DNA of 64,000 nucleotides from Promicromonospora citrea (GCF_013004695.1 NZ_JABEMG010000006.1:1-64000); one strand, 5' to 3'; positions 7,979 to 17,230 are shown, numbered from the stretch's first letter. Numbers and translations: made by a program. The notes: generated by a model not told the origin, from the letters alone.

Positions 7979-9708
7979 TGCCGTCCGGCCTGGCCGCGCG
8001 GCTGCGCCGAACGGTCGCCAGGTCCCGGGTGGCCGCGGTCCGGGCCACCCGGCGGGCCGTCGCGCAGTGGCGCTCGTCGCTGCAGCTGCGCGTCGTCGCC
8101 ACGGCGCTCGCGATCGGCCTGGCCGCGATCACCGTGCTCGGCCTGTACCTGTCGACCTCGGTGCGGGACGGCATCTACGACCAGCGGCTCGCGGCGATCG
8201 ACCGGGAGTCGGCCGGGCTCACCGCGCAGGTCGCCGAGAACTTCGCGACGACCTCGACGACGTCGGACGGCGAGCTGCAGACGCTCCTGTTCGACACCAT
8301 CGCGACGCTGTCGGTGACCAGCGGCTCCACGGCCGACGAGTACTTCCTGCTGCAGGAGCCGGGGGGCACGTCGCAGGCGGCGGACGTCGCCTCGCGGGCC
8401 GACCTGACCGACGTCGTGATCAGCGACGAGCTGCGGGAGGCGAACCTCGCGTCCGAGGACGACCAGCTGCTCCAGGCGGTCGCCATCCCGTCGCGGAACG
8501 ACCCGAACGTGGTGCAGCCGGGCGTGATCGTCGGCTCGACGGTCCGCGCGGCGCCCGACGCGACGTACGAGATCTACTACCTGTACTCGCTCGCGCCCGA
8601 GCAGGAGACCCTCGCGTTCGTGCACCGGGTGCTGCTCGCGGGCGGGTTCGGCATGCTGGCGCTCCTGGGGGTGGTCACCTGGACCATGGCCCGGCAGACG
8701 GTCACGCCGGTGACGCGCGCGGCCACCGTGGCGGAGCGCCTGGCCGAGGGGCACCTGTCCGAGCGCATGCCGGGCACCCGCGGCACCGACGAGATGGCCA
8801 GCCTCGCGCGCTCCTTCAACGAGATGGCCGAGAGCCTGCAGGACCAGATCCGCCGCATGGAGGAGCTGTCCGCGATGCAGCGCCGGTTCGTCTCCGACGT
8901 GTCGCACGAGCTGCGCACCCCGCTGACCACCATCCGCATGGCGAGCGAGATCATCCACGAGTCCCGCGGGGAGCTCGACGCGGACGCCGCGCGCTCGGCC
9001 GAGCTGCTCCTCGGGCAGATCGACCGGTTCGAGTCGCTGCTGTCCGACCTGCTGGAGATCAGCCGGTTCGACGCGGGCGCCGCGGTGCTCGACGCGGAGC
9101 GCCGCGACCTGCGCGACCTGGTCATGTCCGTCGTCGAGCAGGCGGCACCGCTCGCCGACACCAAGGGCGTCCCGGTGTCGGTGCGCCTGCCGGACGCCGA
9201 CGCGGCGGCCGACTTCGACCCGCGCCGCATCGAGCGCATCCTGCGCAACCTCGTGGTGAACGCGATCGAGCACGCCGAGGGGCGCCCCGTCGAGGTCACC
9301 GTGGCCGAGGACGACCGCGCGGTGGCCGTCGTCGTGCGCGACTACGGCGTCGGCATGACGCCGCAGGAGGTGGAGCACGCGTTCGACCGGTTCTGGCGTG
9401 CGGACCCGGCCCGGGCGCGCACCACCGGCGGCTCCGGGCTCGGCCTGGCGATCGCGCTCGAGGACGCGCACCTGCACGCGGGCCGGCTCGACGCGTGGGG
9501 CAGGCCCGGGCAGGGCGCGAGCTTCCGGCTCACCCTGCCGCGCAGCGCCGGCGTCCAGGTCGGCGAGCCGCCGATCCCGCTCGCGCCGCCGTCGCACGAC
9601 CCGTCCCCGCGGACCGGCCAGGTGCCGGTGGTCCACCCCACCGCAGGGCCGACGCCCACCGCGATCCCCGACCTGTCCGAGCCCGAGCACCGTGTGGAGG
9701 TGCGCTGA
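7978..9708 (+). CDS. mtrB: Sensor histidine kinase MtrB
   Basis: 576 residues. Transmembrane helices at about 38-60 and 216-238 enclose an extracytoplasmic domain of about 155 residues; HAMP domain at about 239-292; phospho-acceptor His310 in VSHELRTPLTTIRM; ATPase domain with N-box NLVVNAIEHAE and G-box GGSGLGLAIALEDA. A Pro-rich tail of about 60 residues follows the kinase core. Partner of MtrA, coupled on both sides by one-base TGATG overlaps with mtrA and lpqB. Confidence 0.96.
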   Translation: MPSGLAARLRRTVARSRVAAVRATRRAVAQWRSSLQLRVVATALAIGLAAITVLGLYLSTSVRDGIYDQRLAAIDRESAGLTAQVAENFATTSTTSDGELQTLLFDTIATLSVTSGSTADEYFLLQEPGGTSQAADVASRADLTDVVISDELREANLASEDDQLLQAVAIPSRNDPNVVQPGVIVGSTVRAAPDATYEIYYLYSLAPEQETLAFVHRVLLAGGFGMLALLGVVTWTMARQTVTPVTRAATVAERLAEGHLSERMPGTRGTDEMASLARSFNEMAESLQDQIRRMEELSAMQRRFVSDVSHELRTPLTTIRMASEIIHESRGELDADAARSAELLLGQIDRFESLLSDLLEISRFDAGAAVLDAERRDLRDLVMSVVEQAAPLADTKGVPVSVRLPDADAAADFDPRRIERILRNLVVNAIEHAEGRPVEVTVAEDDRAVAVVVRDYGVGMTPQEVEHAFDRFWRADPARARTTGGSGLGLAIALEDAHLHAGRLDAWGRPGQGASFRLTLPRSAGVQVGEPPIPLAPPSHDPSPRTGQVPVVHPTAGPTPTAIPDLSEPEHRVEVR

Positions 9709-11438
9709 TGCGTCGACTCGTCCGCCGGGGTGCTGCCGCTGCCCTCGCGCTGGCCGTCACGGCGACCCTGGGCGCGTGCGCGCAGATCCCGATGTCGGGT
9801 CCGGTCCGCGTCGGCAACGCCGACGTCGACCCGCCCGCCGACATCGCGATGCTGCCGCAGGGGCCCGCTGTCGGCGCCACGCCGCGGCAGATCGTGTCCG
9901 GCTTCCTCGGCGCCGCCGTCGCCGCGACCACGTCGCCCGAGGAGTTCGAGACGGCGCGCGAGTTCCTCACCGAGGAGGTCGAGAGCACCTGGGACCCGGC
10001 GTCGGCGGTGCGCGTGGTGCGCGAGACCCCGGTCGCCGAGCCCGTGGGGCAGGACGACGAGGCGAACCTCGACGAGGCCGAGGTGGTCGAGATGGTGGTG
10101 CGCGCGACGACGATCGCGACGCTGGACACCTCCGGCGCCTACTCCGAGGTCGGCAACCCGCGCGAGCTGGGCTACCGGTTCACCCTCGTGCGCGTGGGCG
10201 GCGAATGGCGCATCTCGGTGCTCGACGACGGCGTCCTCGTGCCGGCCAACCTGTTCGCCAACCAGTACCGCGCGACGCGCCTGTACTTCCCCTCCGCCAC
10301 GGACACGAAGCACCTCGTGCCGGACCTGCGCTGGTTCCCGCGCCGCAGCTGGCGCAGCGCCGCCGTGCAGCAGGTGCTGGCGGGCCCGCCCGAGTGGCTG
10401 CAGGGCGCGACGCAGTCCCTCGTGCCCGAGGGCACCCAGCTCAGCTCGGCGGCGGTCCGGGAGTCCGACGGCGAGGAGGCCGTCGCGGTGCGCCTCAGCG
10501 AGCAGTTCGGCACCGTGGCCGGTCCGCAGCGCGCCGTGATCGCGGCCCAGCTCTCCGCGACGTTCTCCGAGGGCGCCGGGCGGTCCGTGCCCGTCGAGCT
10601 GTACAGCGGGACCAACCGTCTCTCGTCGGCCGCGGCCTCGGTCACCCTGCCCGCCACGACGGGGCAGGCCATCGTGGTGCAGGACGACGACTTCTACCTC
10701 GTGCGCGACAGCACGCTCGAGACCTACGAGACGACGTCGGACCTGTCCGCGGTCGCGGACCCGACCGCGTTCGCCGTGAGCCCGGCGGGCGGGCCGATCG
10801 CCGTGCGCGACGGTGACGACCAGATCGTGAGCCTCACCCCCGAGGGCCCCGTCGAGCTGTTCGAGGGACCCGACCTGGCCGCGCCGTCGGTCGACCGGTA
10901 CGGCGCCACGTGGACCAGCGGGGGAGCGGGGGAGCTACGCGTCCTCGGGTCGGGCGAGGAGGTGACCCTCGATCCCGAGTGGCTCGCGGGCCGCAAGGTC
11001 ATCAGCGTCGCCGTCTCGCCGGAGGGCGCCCGTGTCGTCATCGTGAGCGAGGCGCCGTCGGGCACTCACGTGCACGTGGCGGGCGTGGTGCGCGACGAGG
11101 ACAAGCAGCCGGTCGACCTGTCCACCGGAGCGGTCTCCGTGGCGGCGCCGGTGACCGGCGTCGAGGCGGCCCGCTGGTCCGGCCTGACGACGCTCGCCCT
11201 GCTCACGCGGGGCGGCGACGGCGGGTCGGGCGTGTGGACGGCCGGGGTGGGCGGGCTCGCCGGGACGGGCGGCGCCACCAAGCAGCTCACGGGGCTCACC
11301 GACGTCGAGCACCTCGCGGCCGGGGTGACCGAGCAGGGCATCCTCGTCGTCACCGCCGACGGCAACCTCGAGCACGAGGAGGCCGGCGTGTGGCAGCCCC
11401 TGGCCGAGGACATCGACCTCGTGGCCTACCCGGGCTGA
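9708..11438 (+). CDS. lpqB: Lipoprotein LpqB with beta-propeller-like domain
   Basis: 576 residues. Signal peptide with lipobox LGAC (Cys24), so a lipoprotein on the outer face of the membrane. N-terminal GerMN-like regions at about 50-330 are followed by a propeller-like C-terminal domain (repeats such as AFAVSPAGGPIAVR and VISVAVSPEGARVV). In mycobacteria LpqB binds the extracellular part of MtrB and tunes its activity. Third gene of the operon; a strong hairpin follows its stop. Confidence 0.95.
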   Translation: MRRLVRRGAAAALALAVTATLGACAQIPMSGPVRVGNADVDPPADIAMLPQGPAVGATPRQIVSGFLGAAVAATTSPEEFETAREFLTEEVESTWDPASAVRVVRETPVAEPVGQDDEANLDEAEVVEMVVRATTIATLDTSGAYSEVGNPRELGYRFTLVRVGGEWRISVLDDGVLVPANLFANQYRATRLYFPSATDTKHLVPDLRWFPRRSWRSAAVQQVLAGPPEWLQGATQSLVPEGTQLSSAAVRESDGEEAVAVRLSEQFGTVAGPQRAVIAAQLSATFSEGAGRSVPVELYSGTNRLSSAAASVTLPATTGQAIVVQDDDFYLVRDSTLETYETTSDLSAVADPTAFAVSPAGGPIAVRDGDDQIVSLTPEGPVELFEGPDLAAPSVDRYGATWTSGGAGELRVLGSGEEVTLDPEWLAGRKVISVAVSPEGARVVIVSEAPSGTHVHVAGVVRDEDKQPVDLSTGAVSVAAPVTGVEAARWSGLTTLALLTRGGDGGSGVWTAGVGGLAGTGGATKQLTGLTDVEHLAAGVTEQGILVVTADGNLEHEEAGVWQPLAEDIDLVAYPG

Positions 11439-11445
11439 GGCGCTC

Positions 11446-11470
11446 GGCCGGGCGGGTGGCCCGCCCGGCC
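11446..11470. terminator. Bidirectional terminator hairpin between lpqB and hpf
   Basis: Perfect 11-bp inverted repeat GGCCGGGCGGG with a 3-nt loop TGG, lying between two convergent genes. No T-run on either side, as is usual at high GC. Confidence 0.7.
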
Positions 11471-11495
11471 TGCGCCGGCAGGTGGTCGGGACCTG

Positions 11496-12164
11496 TCAGG
11501 TCAGGTCGGTGACGGGCGCGCCCGTGCAGGGGTTGTCGAGCTGGATCACGCCGAAGGTCCAGCCCTTGCGCTTGTAGAGCACCGACGGCCGCGACGTCTC
11601 CTTGTCGATGAACAGGTAGAAGTCGTGACCCACCATCTCCATCTCGTAGACGGCGTCGTCCAGCGTCATCGGGTCGGCGTGGTGCAGCTTCTGGCGGATC
11701 ACCACCGGCGAGTCACCGATGGTCGTCTCGACGGAGTCGCCCGGCTCCGACAGCGCCGCGGGCGTCGAGATCTGCGGTTCCGCCTCGTCCGTCCCGCCGT
11801 CCTCCGTGAGGATCTCGTCGAGGGGGCGGACGTCGACGGGCGGGGTCACCTTGGTGTTGCGGCGGTTCTTGCGCCGGTCGTGGGCACGGCGCAGCCGCTC
11901 GTTGAGCTTGTCGATGGCCAGGTCGAGGGCTCCGAACCGGTCGTCCGCCGCGGCCTCCGCGCGGATCACCGGGCCCTTCGCGCGCAGCGTGAGCTCGACG
12001 CGTTCCCGGTTGTCGGACAGCCTCGGGTTGTTCTCACGCGTGATCTCCACGTCCACCCGACGCACGTACGGGGACAGCAGCTCCACCTTGGCGAGCTTCT
12101 CCTCGACGTGCTGGCGGAACCGGTCCGCCACCTCCGTGTGCCTGCCGACTACGACAATTTCCAT
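11496..12164 (-). CDS. hpf: Long-form ribosome hibernation promoting factor
   Basis: 222 residues. The N-terminal HPF/RaiA domain (MEIVVVGRHTEVADRF, then RVDVEITRENNPRLSDN) spans about 1-100 and would bind the 30S decoding region; a Lys/Arg-rich linker follows; the C-terminal dimerisation domain at about 165-222 contains EMEMVGHDFYLFIDKET and RKGWTFGVIQLD, which joins two ribosomes as 100S particles in long HPFs. Start chosen at ATG 12164 because GGAG sits 8 nt upstream; the open frame runs further but that part looks non-coding. Confidence 0.96.
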   Translation of the reverse strand: MEIVVVGRHTEVADRFRQHVEEKLAKVELLSPYVRRVDVEITRENNPRLSDNRERVELTLRAKGPVIRAEAAADDRFGALDLAIDKLNERLRRAHDRRKNRRNTKVTPPVDVRPLDEILTEDGGTDEAEPQISTPAALSEPGDSVETTIGDSPVVIRQKLHHADPMTLDDAVYEMEMVGHDFYLFIDKETSRPSVLYKRKGWTFGVIQLDNPCTGAPVTDLT

Positions 12165-12369
12165 GTGCGTCACTCCGCTCCGGGAACCTGGGCACGCCGT
12201 CCCTTGCCGGCGGCGTGGCCCGTTGCTACTCGGTCTGGCACCCCCTGCCGGTGCCGGGCACGAACCACCTCCCGTCGCTGCGACCGCCGTCGACCTCGAC
12301 GGGGCCCGCGGATCTCGCCGTGGGACGTTCAGGCTAACTCCGTCGCCTGGGTAACGACAGCCCCAACTG

Positions 12370-13200
12370 TCAGTGAACAACCTGACAGTTCTCTGTCACA
12401 CTTTCAGGTTCGGCGCCCGAGCCCCTCGCGACCTCCGGTGCCGCCTGCCGGGGCGCGCGACGCGCCCTGCCGGCCCCGTCGGGGGCCGGCGTCGCTGCCA
12501 GCACAGTTGCGCCGAGCACGGCGTGCCCGTGCCGCTCGAGCGCGCGTTCGACGGCGGCGAGCGTCGCCCCTGTCGTGAGGACGTCGTCCACGAGGACGCA
12601 CGGCGCGCGGTGTCCGAGGGTTCGCCGCCCGCGTCTCGTCATACGGACGCTCCCCGTGAGGTTGCGCCCGCGGGCCCGGGCGCCCAGACCGACCTGGTCG
12701 CGCGCCCGGCCGCGCCGCGCGAGGGCGGGCACCACGCGCGCGGGCAGCCCGGCGTCCCGCAGCCCGCGGGCGACGGCGCGCGCCAGGACCGCGACGGGCT
12801 CGCGCCCCCTGGTGCGGCGCGCCGCCGCGGTGGACGGCACGGGCACGACAGCGACGACGAGGTGTCCGCGCAGGTCATCCAGGTCGTGGTCACCGAGGAG
12901 GCGGCCGATCCACCGCGCCGCCCGGCGCATCGCCGGCGCGAGCAGGCGGTCCAGGTCCGCCCGCTCGCGGTCCTTCCAGTGCACGACGACGTCGCGCACC
13001 GGGCCGGTGTACGCCGTGAGCGCCCACACCGGCACCGGCGCCACCCCATCCATCCGGTCGAGCCGCGGGGCGCCGGCCTCGACCCGCACCGGCGGGCCTG
13101 CCAGGAGCCCGGCGCAGCGCGCGCACCAGCGCACGTCCGGCTCGCCGCAGGGGCAGGCCACGGGCAGCAGCAGGCGGACGAGCTCGCGGACGGGACGCAT
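12370..13200 (-). CDS. comF: ComF family phosphoribosyltransferase-like protein
   Basis: 276 residues. N-terminal Cys cluster CPCGEPDVRWCARC (about 16-29) is the zinc-ribbon part of ComF; the type I phosphoribosyltransferase domain carries the PRPP-binding motif CVLVDDVLTTGAT at about 213-225. ComF proteins are linked with DNA uptake in naturally competent bacteria, but in most actinobacteria the role is unknown. The C-terminus is longer than usual (Ala/Arg/Pro-rich, about 40 residues). Same strand as hpf, about 205 bp apart. Minus-strand CAGGCT ends 6 nt before the ATG. Confidence 0.9.
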   Translation of the reverse strand: MRPVRELVRLLLPVACPCGEPDVRWCARCAGLLAGPPVRVEAGAPRLDRMDGVAPVPVWALTAYTGPVRDVVVHWKDRERADLDRLLAPAMRRAARWIGRLLGDHDLDDLRGHLVVAVVPVPSTAAARRTRGREPVAVLARAVARGLRDAGLPARVVPALARRGRARDQVGLGARARGRNLTGSVRMTRRGRRTLGHRAPCVLVDDVLTTGATLAAVERALERHGHAVLGATVLAATPAPDGAGRARRAPRQAAPEVARGSGAEPESVTENCQVVH

Positions 13201-13206
13201 CCCCCC

Positions 13207-13212
13207 AGCCTG
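13207..13212 (-). promoter_or_regulatory. Candidate -10 box of comF
   Basis: Minus-strand CAGGCT, then six G residues, then ATG at 13200. Could mark a leaderless start, or the AGG and G-run could instead serve ribosome binding. Confidence 0.3.
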
Positions 13213-13293
13213 CCGCGTCGGCGGGGGGGTCCGGCGGGTTGTCCACAGGGCGTCCCGCGGGCGTGGGCGCGCGGGAGTGTCAGTGGTCGGCGG

Positions 13294-13299
13294 CAGGAT
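13294..13299 (+). promoter_or_regulatory. Candidate -10 box or Shine-Dalgarno before the glycosylase gene
   Basis: CAGGAT followed by 6 nt and GTG at 13306. The AGGA inside it can also be read as a ribosome binding site with 7-nt spacing, so the two readings cannot be separated from sequence. Confidence 0.3.
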
Positions 13300-13305
13300 G
13301 GGGAC

Positions 13306-14568
13306 GTGGAAACCGTCTCGCTGTCACTCGAACAGGCCCGGCTCACCGCCGTCGCCGCGCAGGGCCTGCACCGGCCGCGCGTCGACGGGCCGCGCACGAT
13401 GCGGCACGTGCAGGGCGTGATCGACCGGCTCGGCGTGCTCCAGATCGACTCCGTCAACGTGCTGGCGCGCGCCCACCTCCTCCCGCTGTTCGCCCGGCTC
13501 GGGCCGTACGACACCGACCTGCTCGACCGGGCGACGGCGTCCGGCCGGTACGCCCGCCGCCGTGGCCGCGCCGTCGTGGCCGAGCGGCGCCTGGTCGAGA
13601 GCTGGGCGCACGTGGCCGCCTACGTGCCGCCGCGGGCCTGGCCGTTGCTGGCCTTCCGCCGCCGCTGGTTCGCGCAGGAGCACGACTGGGGCGAGCTCGA
13701 CGGCGTGCGGCTGCCCGACGCGCCGCAGGTGGCCGAGGTCCGCGAGCTCGTGGCGGCGGAGGGGCCCCTGTCGGCCTCGCAGGTCCACGACCGGTTCGTG
13801 GCCGACGGGCGCTCCGTGCGGCGCAAGCGGGGCACGTGGTGGGGCTGGACCACCGAGAAGCGGGTGGTCGAGCACCTCTTCCTCACCGGCGAGGTGGTCT
13901 CGGCCGGGCGCAACGCGCAGTTCGAGCGGCTCTACGACCTGCCGGAGCGCGTGCTGCCCGCCGAGGCGCTCGGCGAGGTGCCGGAGGCCGACGCGAAGCG
14001 CGCCCTGCTCGAGCTCGGCGCCCGGTCGCACGGCGTCGCCACGGCGCGGGCGCTCAAGGACTACTACCGGCTCACGGGCGCCGTGGCCGACCAGGCCCTC
14101 GCCGACCTCGTCGAGGAGGGCGTGCTGCTGCCCGCACGCGTCGAGGGCGGCACCGAGCGATGGTTCCTGCACCGGGACGCCGCGCGGCCGCGGCGGGCGG
14201 CCGGGCAGGCGCTGCTGGCGCCCTTCGACCCGCTCGTGTGGGAGCGCCGGCGCGTCGAGCGGCTGTTCGGCATGCGGTACCGCATCGGCATCTACACGCC
14301 GGCGGCCCAGCGCGTGGACGGGTACTACGTGCTCCCGTTCCTCGAGGACAGCAGGCTCACGGCACGCGTCGACCTCAAGGCGGACCGGGCGGCCGGCGTG
14401 CTGCGCGTGCAGTCGGCGCACGCCGAGCCGGCGCTGACGGACGCGACGCCGGAACGCCTGGCGCACGAGCTGCGCACGATGGCGCGGTGGCTCGGCCTCG
14501 ACGAGGTGTCCGTCGAGGCCAGAGGCGCTCTTTCACCCGCCCTGGCGTCCGCGCTGACCCTTTCCTGA
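13306..14568 (+). CDS. YcaQ/AlkZ-family winged-helix DNA glycosylase
   Basis: 420 residues, the typical length of HTH_42 (DUF1006) proteins. Contains LGVLQIDSVNVLARAHLLPLF-type signature; Gln46-Ile47-Asp48 matches the catalytic Q-x-D motif of E. coli YcaQ, which removes alkylated or crosslinked purines. Further conserved stretches: GTWWGWTTEKRVVEHLF (about 179-195) and RFGMRYRIGIY-like region near 325. Likely a base-excision enzyme for bulky or crosslink lesions. GTG start; AGGA lies 7 nt upstream, but CAGGAT also ends exactly 6 nt before it. Transcribed away from comF; last codons are close to the antiporter promoter. Confidence 0.85.
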   Translation: METVSLSLEQARLTAVAAQGLHRPRVDGPRTMRHVQGVIDRLGVLQIDSVNVLARAHLLPLFARLGPYDTDLLDRATASGRYARRRGRAVVAERRLVESWAHVAAYVPPRAWPLLAFRRRWFAQEHDWGELDGVRLPDAPQVAEVRELVAAEGPLSASQVHDRFVADGRSVRRKRGTWWGWTTEKRVVEHLFLTGEVVSAGRNAQFERLYDLPERVLPAEALGEVPEADAKRALLELGARSHGVATARALKDYYRLTGAVADQALADLVEEGVLLPARVEGGTERWFLHRDAARPRRAAGQALLAPFDPLVWERRRVERLFGMRYRIGIYTPAAQRVDGYYVLPFLEDSRLTARVDLKADRAAGVLRVQSAHAEPALTDATPERLAHELRTMARWLGLDEVSVEARGALSPALASALTLS

Positions 14569-14581
14569 AACACGCGGCACC

Positions 14582-14587
14582 TAAACT
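14582..14587 (+). promoter_or_regulatory. Candidate leaderless -10 box of antiporter gene
   Basis: TAAACT, then six bases, then ATG at 14594. There is no Shine-Dalgarno before this ATG, so transcription starting at the ATG itself would explain it. Confidence 0.45.
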
Positions 14588-14593
14588 CGGCCC

Positions 14594-16273
14594 ATGGTGA
14601 CCGCTGCGATCTTCCTGGTGACCGCGGTCGTGGCCGGGCTCGGTGCCGTCCTGCTCCGCCTGCCCCCGCTCGTCGGGTTCCTCGTGGCGGGGTTCGTGCT
14701 GCACGCCGTGGGCATCGAGGAGCCCGGGTACCTCGAGACCGTCGCCGACCTCGGGGTGACGCTCCTGCTGTTCGGCATCGGGCTCAAGCTCGACGTCAAG
14801 ACGCTGCTGCGCAAGGACGTCTGGTTCACCACCGTCGCCCACCTCGCGGTCAGCGTCGCCATCGCCGTCGGGTTCCTCGGCCTGCTCGGCGTGCTCGGCT
14901 TCTCCATGCTGGGCGGCGAGGGCCTCGGCGTCCTCGCCCTGCTCGGCCTGGCCCTGTCCTTCTCGTCGACCGTGTTCGTGGTCAAGGTGCTCGACGGGCG
15001 GTCCGACCAGTCCGCCCTCTACGGCCGGATCGCCATCGGCGTCCTCGTCATGCAGGACCTCATCGCCGTCGTCTTCCTGTCCGTCGCGTCGGACCACCCG
15101 CCGAGCCCCTGGGCGCTCGCTCTCGTCCTGCTCGTGCCGGGCGCGTGGCTGCTGCGCAAGGTCTGGTCCCGTATGGGCCACGGCGAGCTCCAGGCGCTGT
15201 TCGGCGTCGCCGTCGCGCTCGGCCCCGGCTACGCGCTCTTCGACGCCGTCGGCCTCAAGGGCGACCTCGGCGCGCTCGTGCTCGGCATGCTGCTCGCCGG
15301 CCACCCCGCCGCCACCGAGCTCTCCCGCACCCTGTTCACGGTCAAGGAGCTGCTGCTCGTCGGCTTCTTCGTGTCCATCGGGTTCTCCGGCGCGCTCACC
15401 TGGCAGGCCGGCGTCATCGGCCTCCTGCTCCTGGCCATGCTGCCCCTGCAGGGCATCGTGACGGCGGTGCTGCTGCGACTGATGCGCCTGCGCAAGCGCA
15501 CCGCCATCCTCACCGGCCTCGTCCTGGCCAACTACTCGGAGTTCGGCCTCATCGTCGTCGCGGTCGGCTCCGAGGCCGCCCTGCTGCACGACGAGTGGCT
15601 CGTCGTGCTCGCGGTCGCCGTCGCGGGGAGCTTCGTGCTCTCCTCCGCGGTCAACACGCGCGGCAACGAGCTCGCGATCCGGCTCGCCGGACGCTTCCCG
15701 TCGCGGCCCAACGCGTGGCTGCACCCGGAGGAGCAGCTCATCGACGTCTCCGGCGCCGAGGCGCTCGTGCTGGGCATGGGCCGCGTCGGCCGCGGTGCCG
15801 TGCGCCAGCTCCGCGAGGACTACGGCATGGACGTCATGGGCGTCGAGCACGACCCGGCGCGCGTCGCGGCCCTGCGCCGCGAGGGCATCACCGTGGTGCA
15901 GGCCGACGCCACCGACATCGAGTTCTGGGGCCGCGTGCGCAGCGCCGGAGCCGTCCGGCTCGCCATCCTCGCCATGCCCTTCCACGCCGCCAACCTCATC
16001 GCCCTCTCCCAGCTGCGCGCCAGCGGCTTCGACGGCACGGTCGCCGCCGTCGCCCGGTACGACGACGACGTGGCCGAGCTCGAACGGCACGGCGCGGACG
16101 CCGTGTTCCACCTGTACGGCACGGCGGGCCAGGCGCTCGCGGACGAGGCGGCCGAGGCCGCGCTCGGCTACGCGGCCGCCGAGCGTCTGCGCGACGCGCA
16201 GGCCGCGCTCCGCGCGGCGGAGTCCTCGCCCGGCACTCACGAGGAGCCCGCGCGGCCGGTCACCGGCGCCTGA
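14594..16273 (+). CDS. CPA2 family cation:proton antiporter with TrkA-N (RCK) domain
   Basis: 559 residues. About twelve hydrophobic helices up to residue 385 (TAAIFLVTAVVAGLGAVLL at the start; VLLFGIGLKLDVKTLL; GLALSFSSTVFVVKVL) form a KefB-like antiporter core; a cytosolic nucleotide-binding domain follows, with Rossmann motif VLGMGRVGRGAV at about 394-405 and the acidic end of beta-2 in GVEHDP. Probably exchanges K+ or Na+ for H+ under control of NAD(H) or another nucleotide. Convergent with the Mrp cluster, so two monovalent-cation systems lie side by side. Confidence 0.9.
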   Translation: MVTAAIFLVTAVVAGLGAVLLRLPPLVGFLVAGFVLHAVGIEEPGYLETVADLGVTLLLFGIGLKLDVKTLLRKDVWFTTVAHLAVSVAIAVGFLGLLGVLGFSMLGGEGLGVLALLGLALSFSSTVFVVKVLDGRSDQSALYGRIAIGVLVMQDLIAVVFLSVASDHPPSPWALALVLLVPGAWLLRKVWSRMGHGELQALFGVAVALGPGYALFDAVGLKGDLGALVLGMLLAGHPAATELSRTLFTVKELLLVGFFVSIGFSGALTWQAGVIGLLLLAMLPLQGIVTAVLLRLMRLRKRTAILTGLVLANYSEFGLIVVAVGSEAALLHDEWLVVLAVAVAGSFVLSSAVNTRGNELAIRLAGRFPSRPNAWLHPEEQLIDVSGAEALVLGMGRVGRGAVRQLREDYGMDVMGVEHDPARVAALRREGITVVQADATDIEFWGRVRSAGAVRLAILAMPFHAANLIALSQLRASGFDGTVAAVARYDDDVAELERHGADAVFHLYGTAGQALADEAAEAALGYAAAERLRDAQAALRAAESSPGTHEEPARPVTGA

Positions 16274-16305
16274 GCGGAGCGACGGCGGGCGGTCGGCCCG
16301 GGCGC

Positions 16306-16326
16306 GCCGGGAGCGCGTCTCCGGGC
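16306..16326. terminator. Weak hairpin between convergent antiporter and mrpG genes
   Basis: GCCGGGAG and CTCCGGGC can pair 7 of 8 bases around a 5-nt loop. It sits in the only gap (58 bp) between two convergent genes; a terminator role is inferred from position. Confidence 0.35.
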
Positions 16327-16331
16327 AGCGC

Positions 16332-16715
16332 TCAGGCCCCGGTGTCGGTCCGCGGCGTCGCGGTGTCTGCCGTCTCCTCGGGCTCGTCCGCCGAGCGGAC
16401 GTGCGCCGGGTCCACCTTTCCGGTGCGCAGCCCGGCCCGGCCGACCATGTGCGCGGCGACGGGCGACGTCAGCATCTGGAAGAGCATGACGAGCACGAGC
16501 ATGCTCGCCGCTCCGCGGTCCTGGAGCCGCAGCGCGACCCCGGCCAGGAGCAGCAGGAGCCCCAGCACCTGCGGCTTGGCGACGACGTGCAGCCGCGCGA
16601 GCAGGTTGTCGAACCGCACGACACCCATGCCGGCCGAGAACGAGAAGAAGGCGCCGAGCAGCAGGCAGAGGCCCGCCAGCACGTCGGTCACGACGGTCAT
16701 CACGTCGGAGATCAC
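16332..16715 (-). CDS. mrpG: Mrp Na+/H+ antiporter subunit G
   Basis: 127 residues. Three hydrophobic helices and the MnhG signature GVVRFDNLLARLHVVAKPQVLG at about 30-50, followed by an acidic tail. Subunit of the hetero-oligomeric Mrp (Mnh/Sha) antiporter in the plasma membrane, which exports Na+ in exchange for H+. GTG start overlapping the mrpF stop by 4 bp; an ATG five codons later is an alternative. Last gene of the cluster. Confidence 0.92.
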   Translation of the reverse strand: MISDVMTVVTDVLAGLCLLLGAFFSFSAGMGVVRFDNLLARLHVVAKPQVLGLLLLLAGVALRLQDRGAASMLVLVMLFQMLTSPVAAHMVGRAGLRTGKVDPAHVRSADEPEETADTATPRTDTGA

Positions 16716-17230
16716 GGCGTCTCCCGCCCTTCGGTCACGGCCGGCGTCGCGGCGTCGGCGTCGGTCTCGGCCCCGCCGGCGGACCGGGGTTCACCGCCGG
16801 ACCGGGCCTCGCCGCCGGACCGGGCCTCACCGCCGGGCGCGGCCTCGAGCGCGGTCCGGGCCAGGGCGTCGGGCGAGGCCTCGCGCCTGCCGTCCGGCTC
16901 CACGCCCACCCCGCCGGCACGCCCGCGACGACGGCGCGGCGTGCTCCGCGACCCCGGCGCGCCGTCCTTGGGCGGCTCGACGGCGGCGAACCGTGCGATG
17001 GTGACCGACCCGACGAATCCGACCATCGACAGCACGACGAGGATCGGCACGAGCTCCGTGCGGCGCGAGAGCGCGGCCTCGACCGCGATGGCGCCGACCA
17101 GGGCGGTCGTCAGCACGTCGAAGGCGATGGTGCGGTCGAGCATGGAGGGGCCGCGCTCCAGCCGGACCACGGCGAGCAGGGCGGCCGCGGCCAGCAGGAG
17201 GGTGGCGATCACGGCGACGGCGATCATCAT
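16712..17230 (-). CDS. mrpF: Mrp Na+/H+ antiporter subunit F with long repeat-bearing tail
   Basis: 172 residues, about twice the usual MrpF. The first 90 residues are the MrpF core: three helices with RLERGPSMLDRTIAFDVLTTALVGA and ELVPILVVLSMVGFVG. The rest is a cytosolic, charged, low-complexity tail containing GGEARS/GGEPRS hexapeptide repeats. ATG overlaps the mrpE stop, and the stop overlaps the mrpG start, both by 4 bp. Confidence 0.9.
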   Translation of the reverse strand: MMIAVAVIATLLLAAAALLAVVRLERGPSMLDRTIAFDVLTTALVGAIAVEAALSRRTELVPILVVLSMVGFVGSVTIARFAAVEPPKDGAPGSRSTPRRRRGRAGGVGVEPDGRREASPDALARTALEAAPGGEARSGGEARSGGEPRSAGGAETDADAATPAVTEGRETP

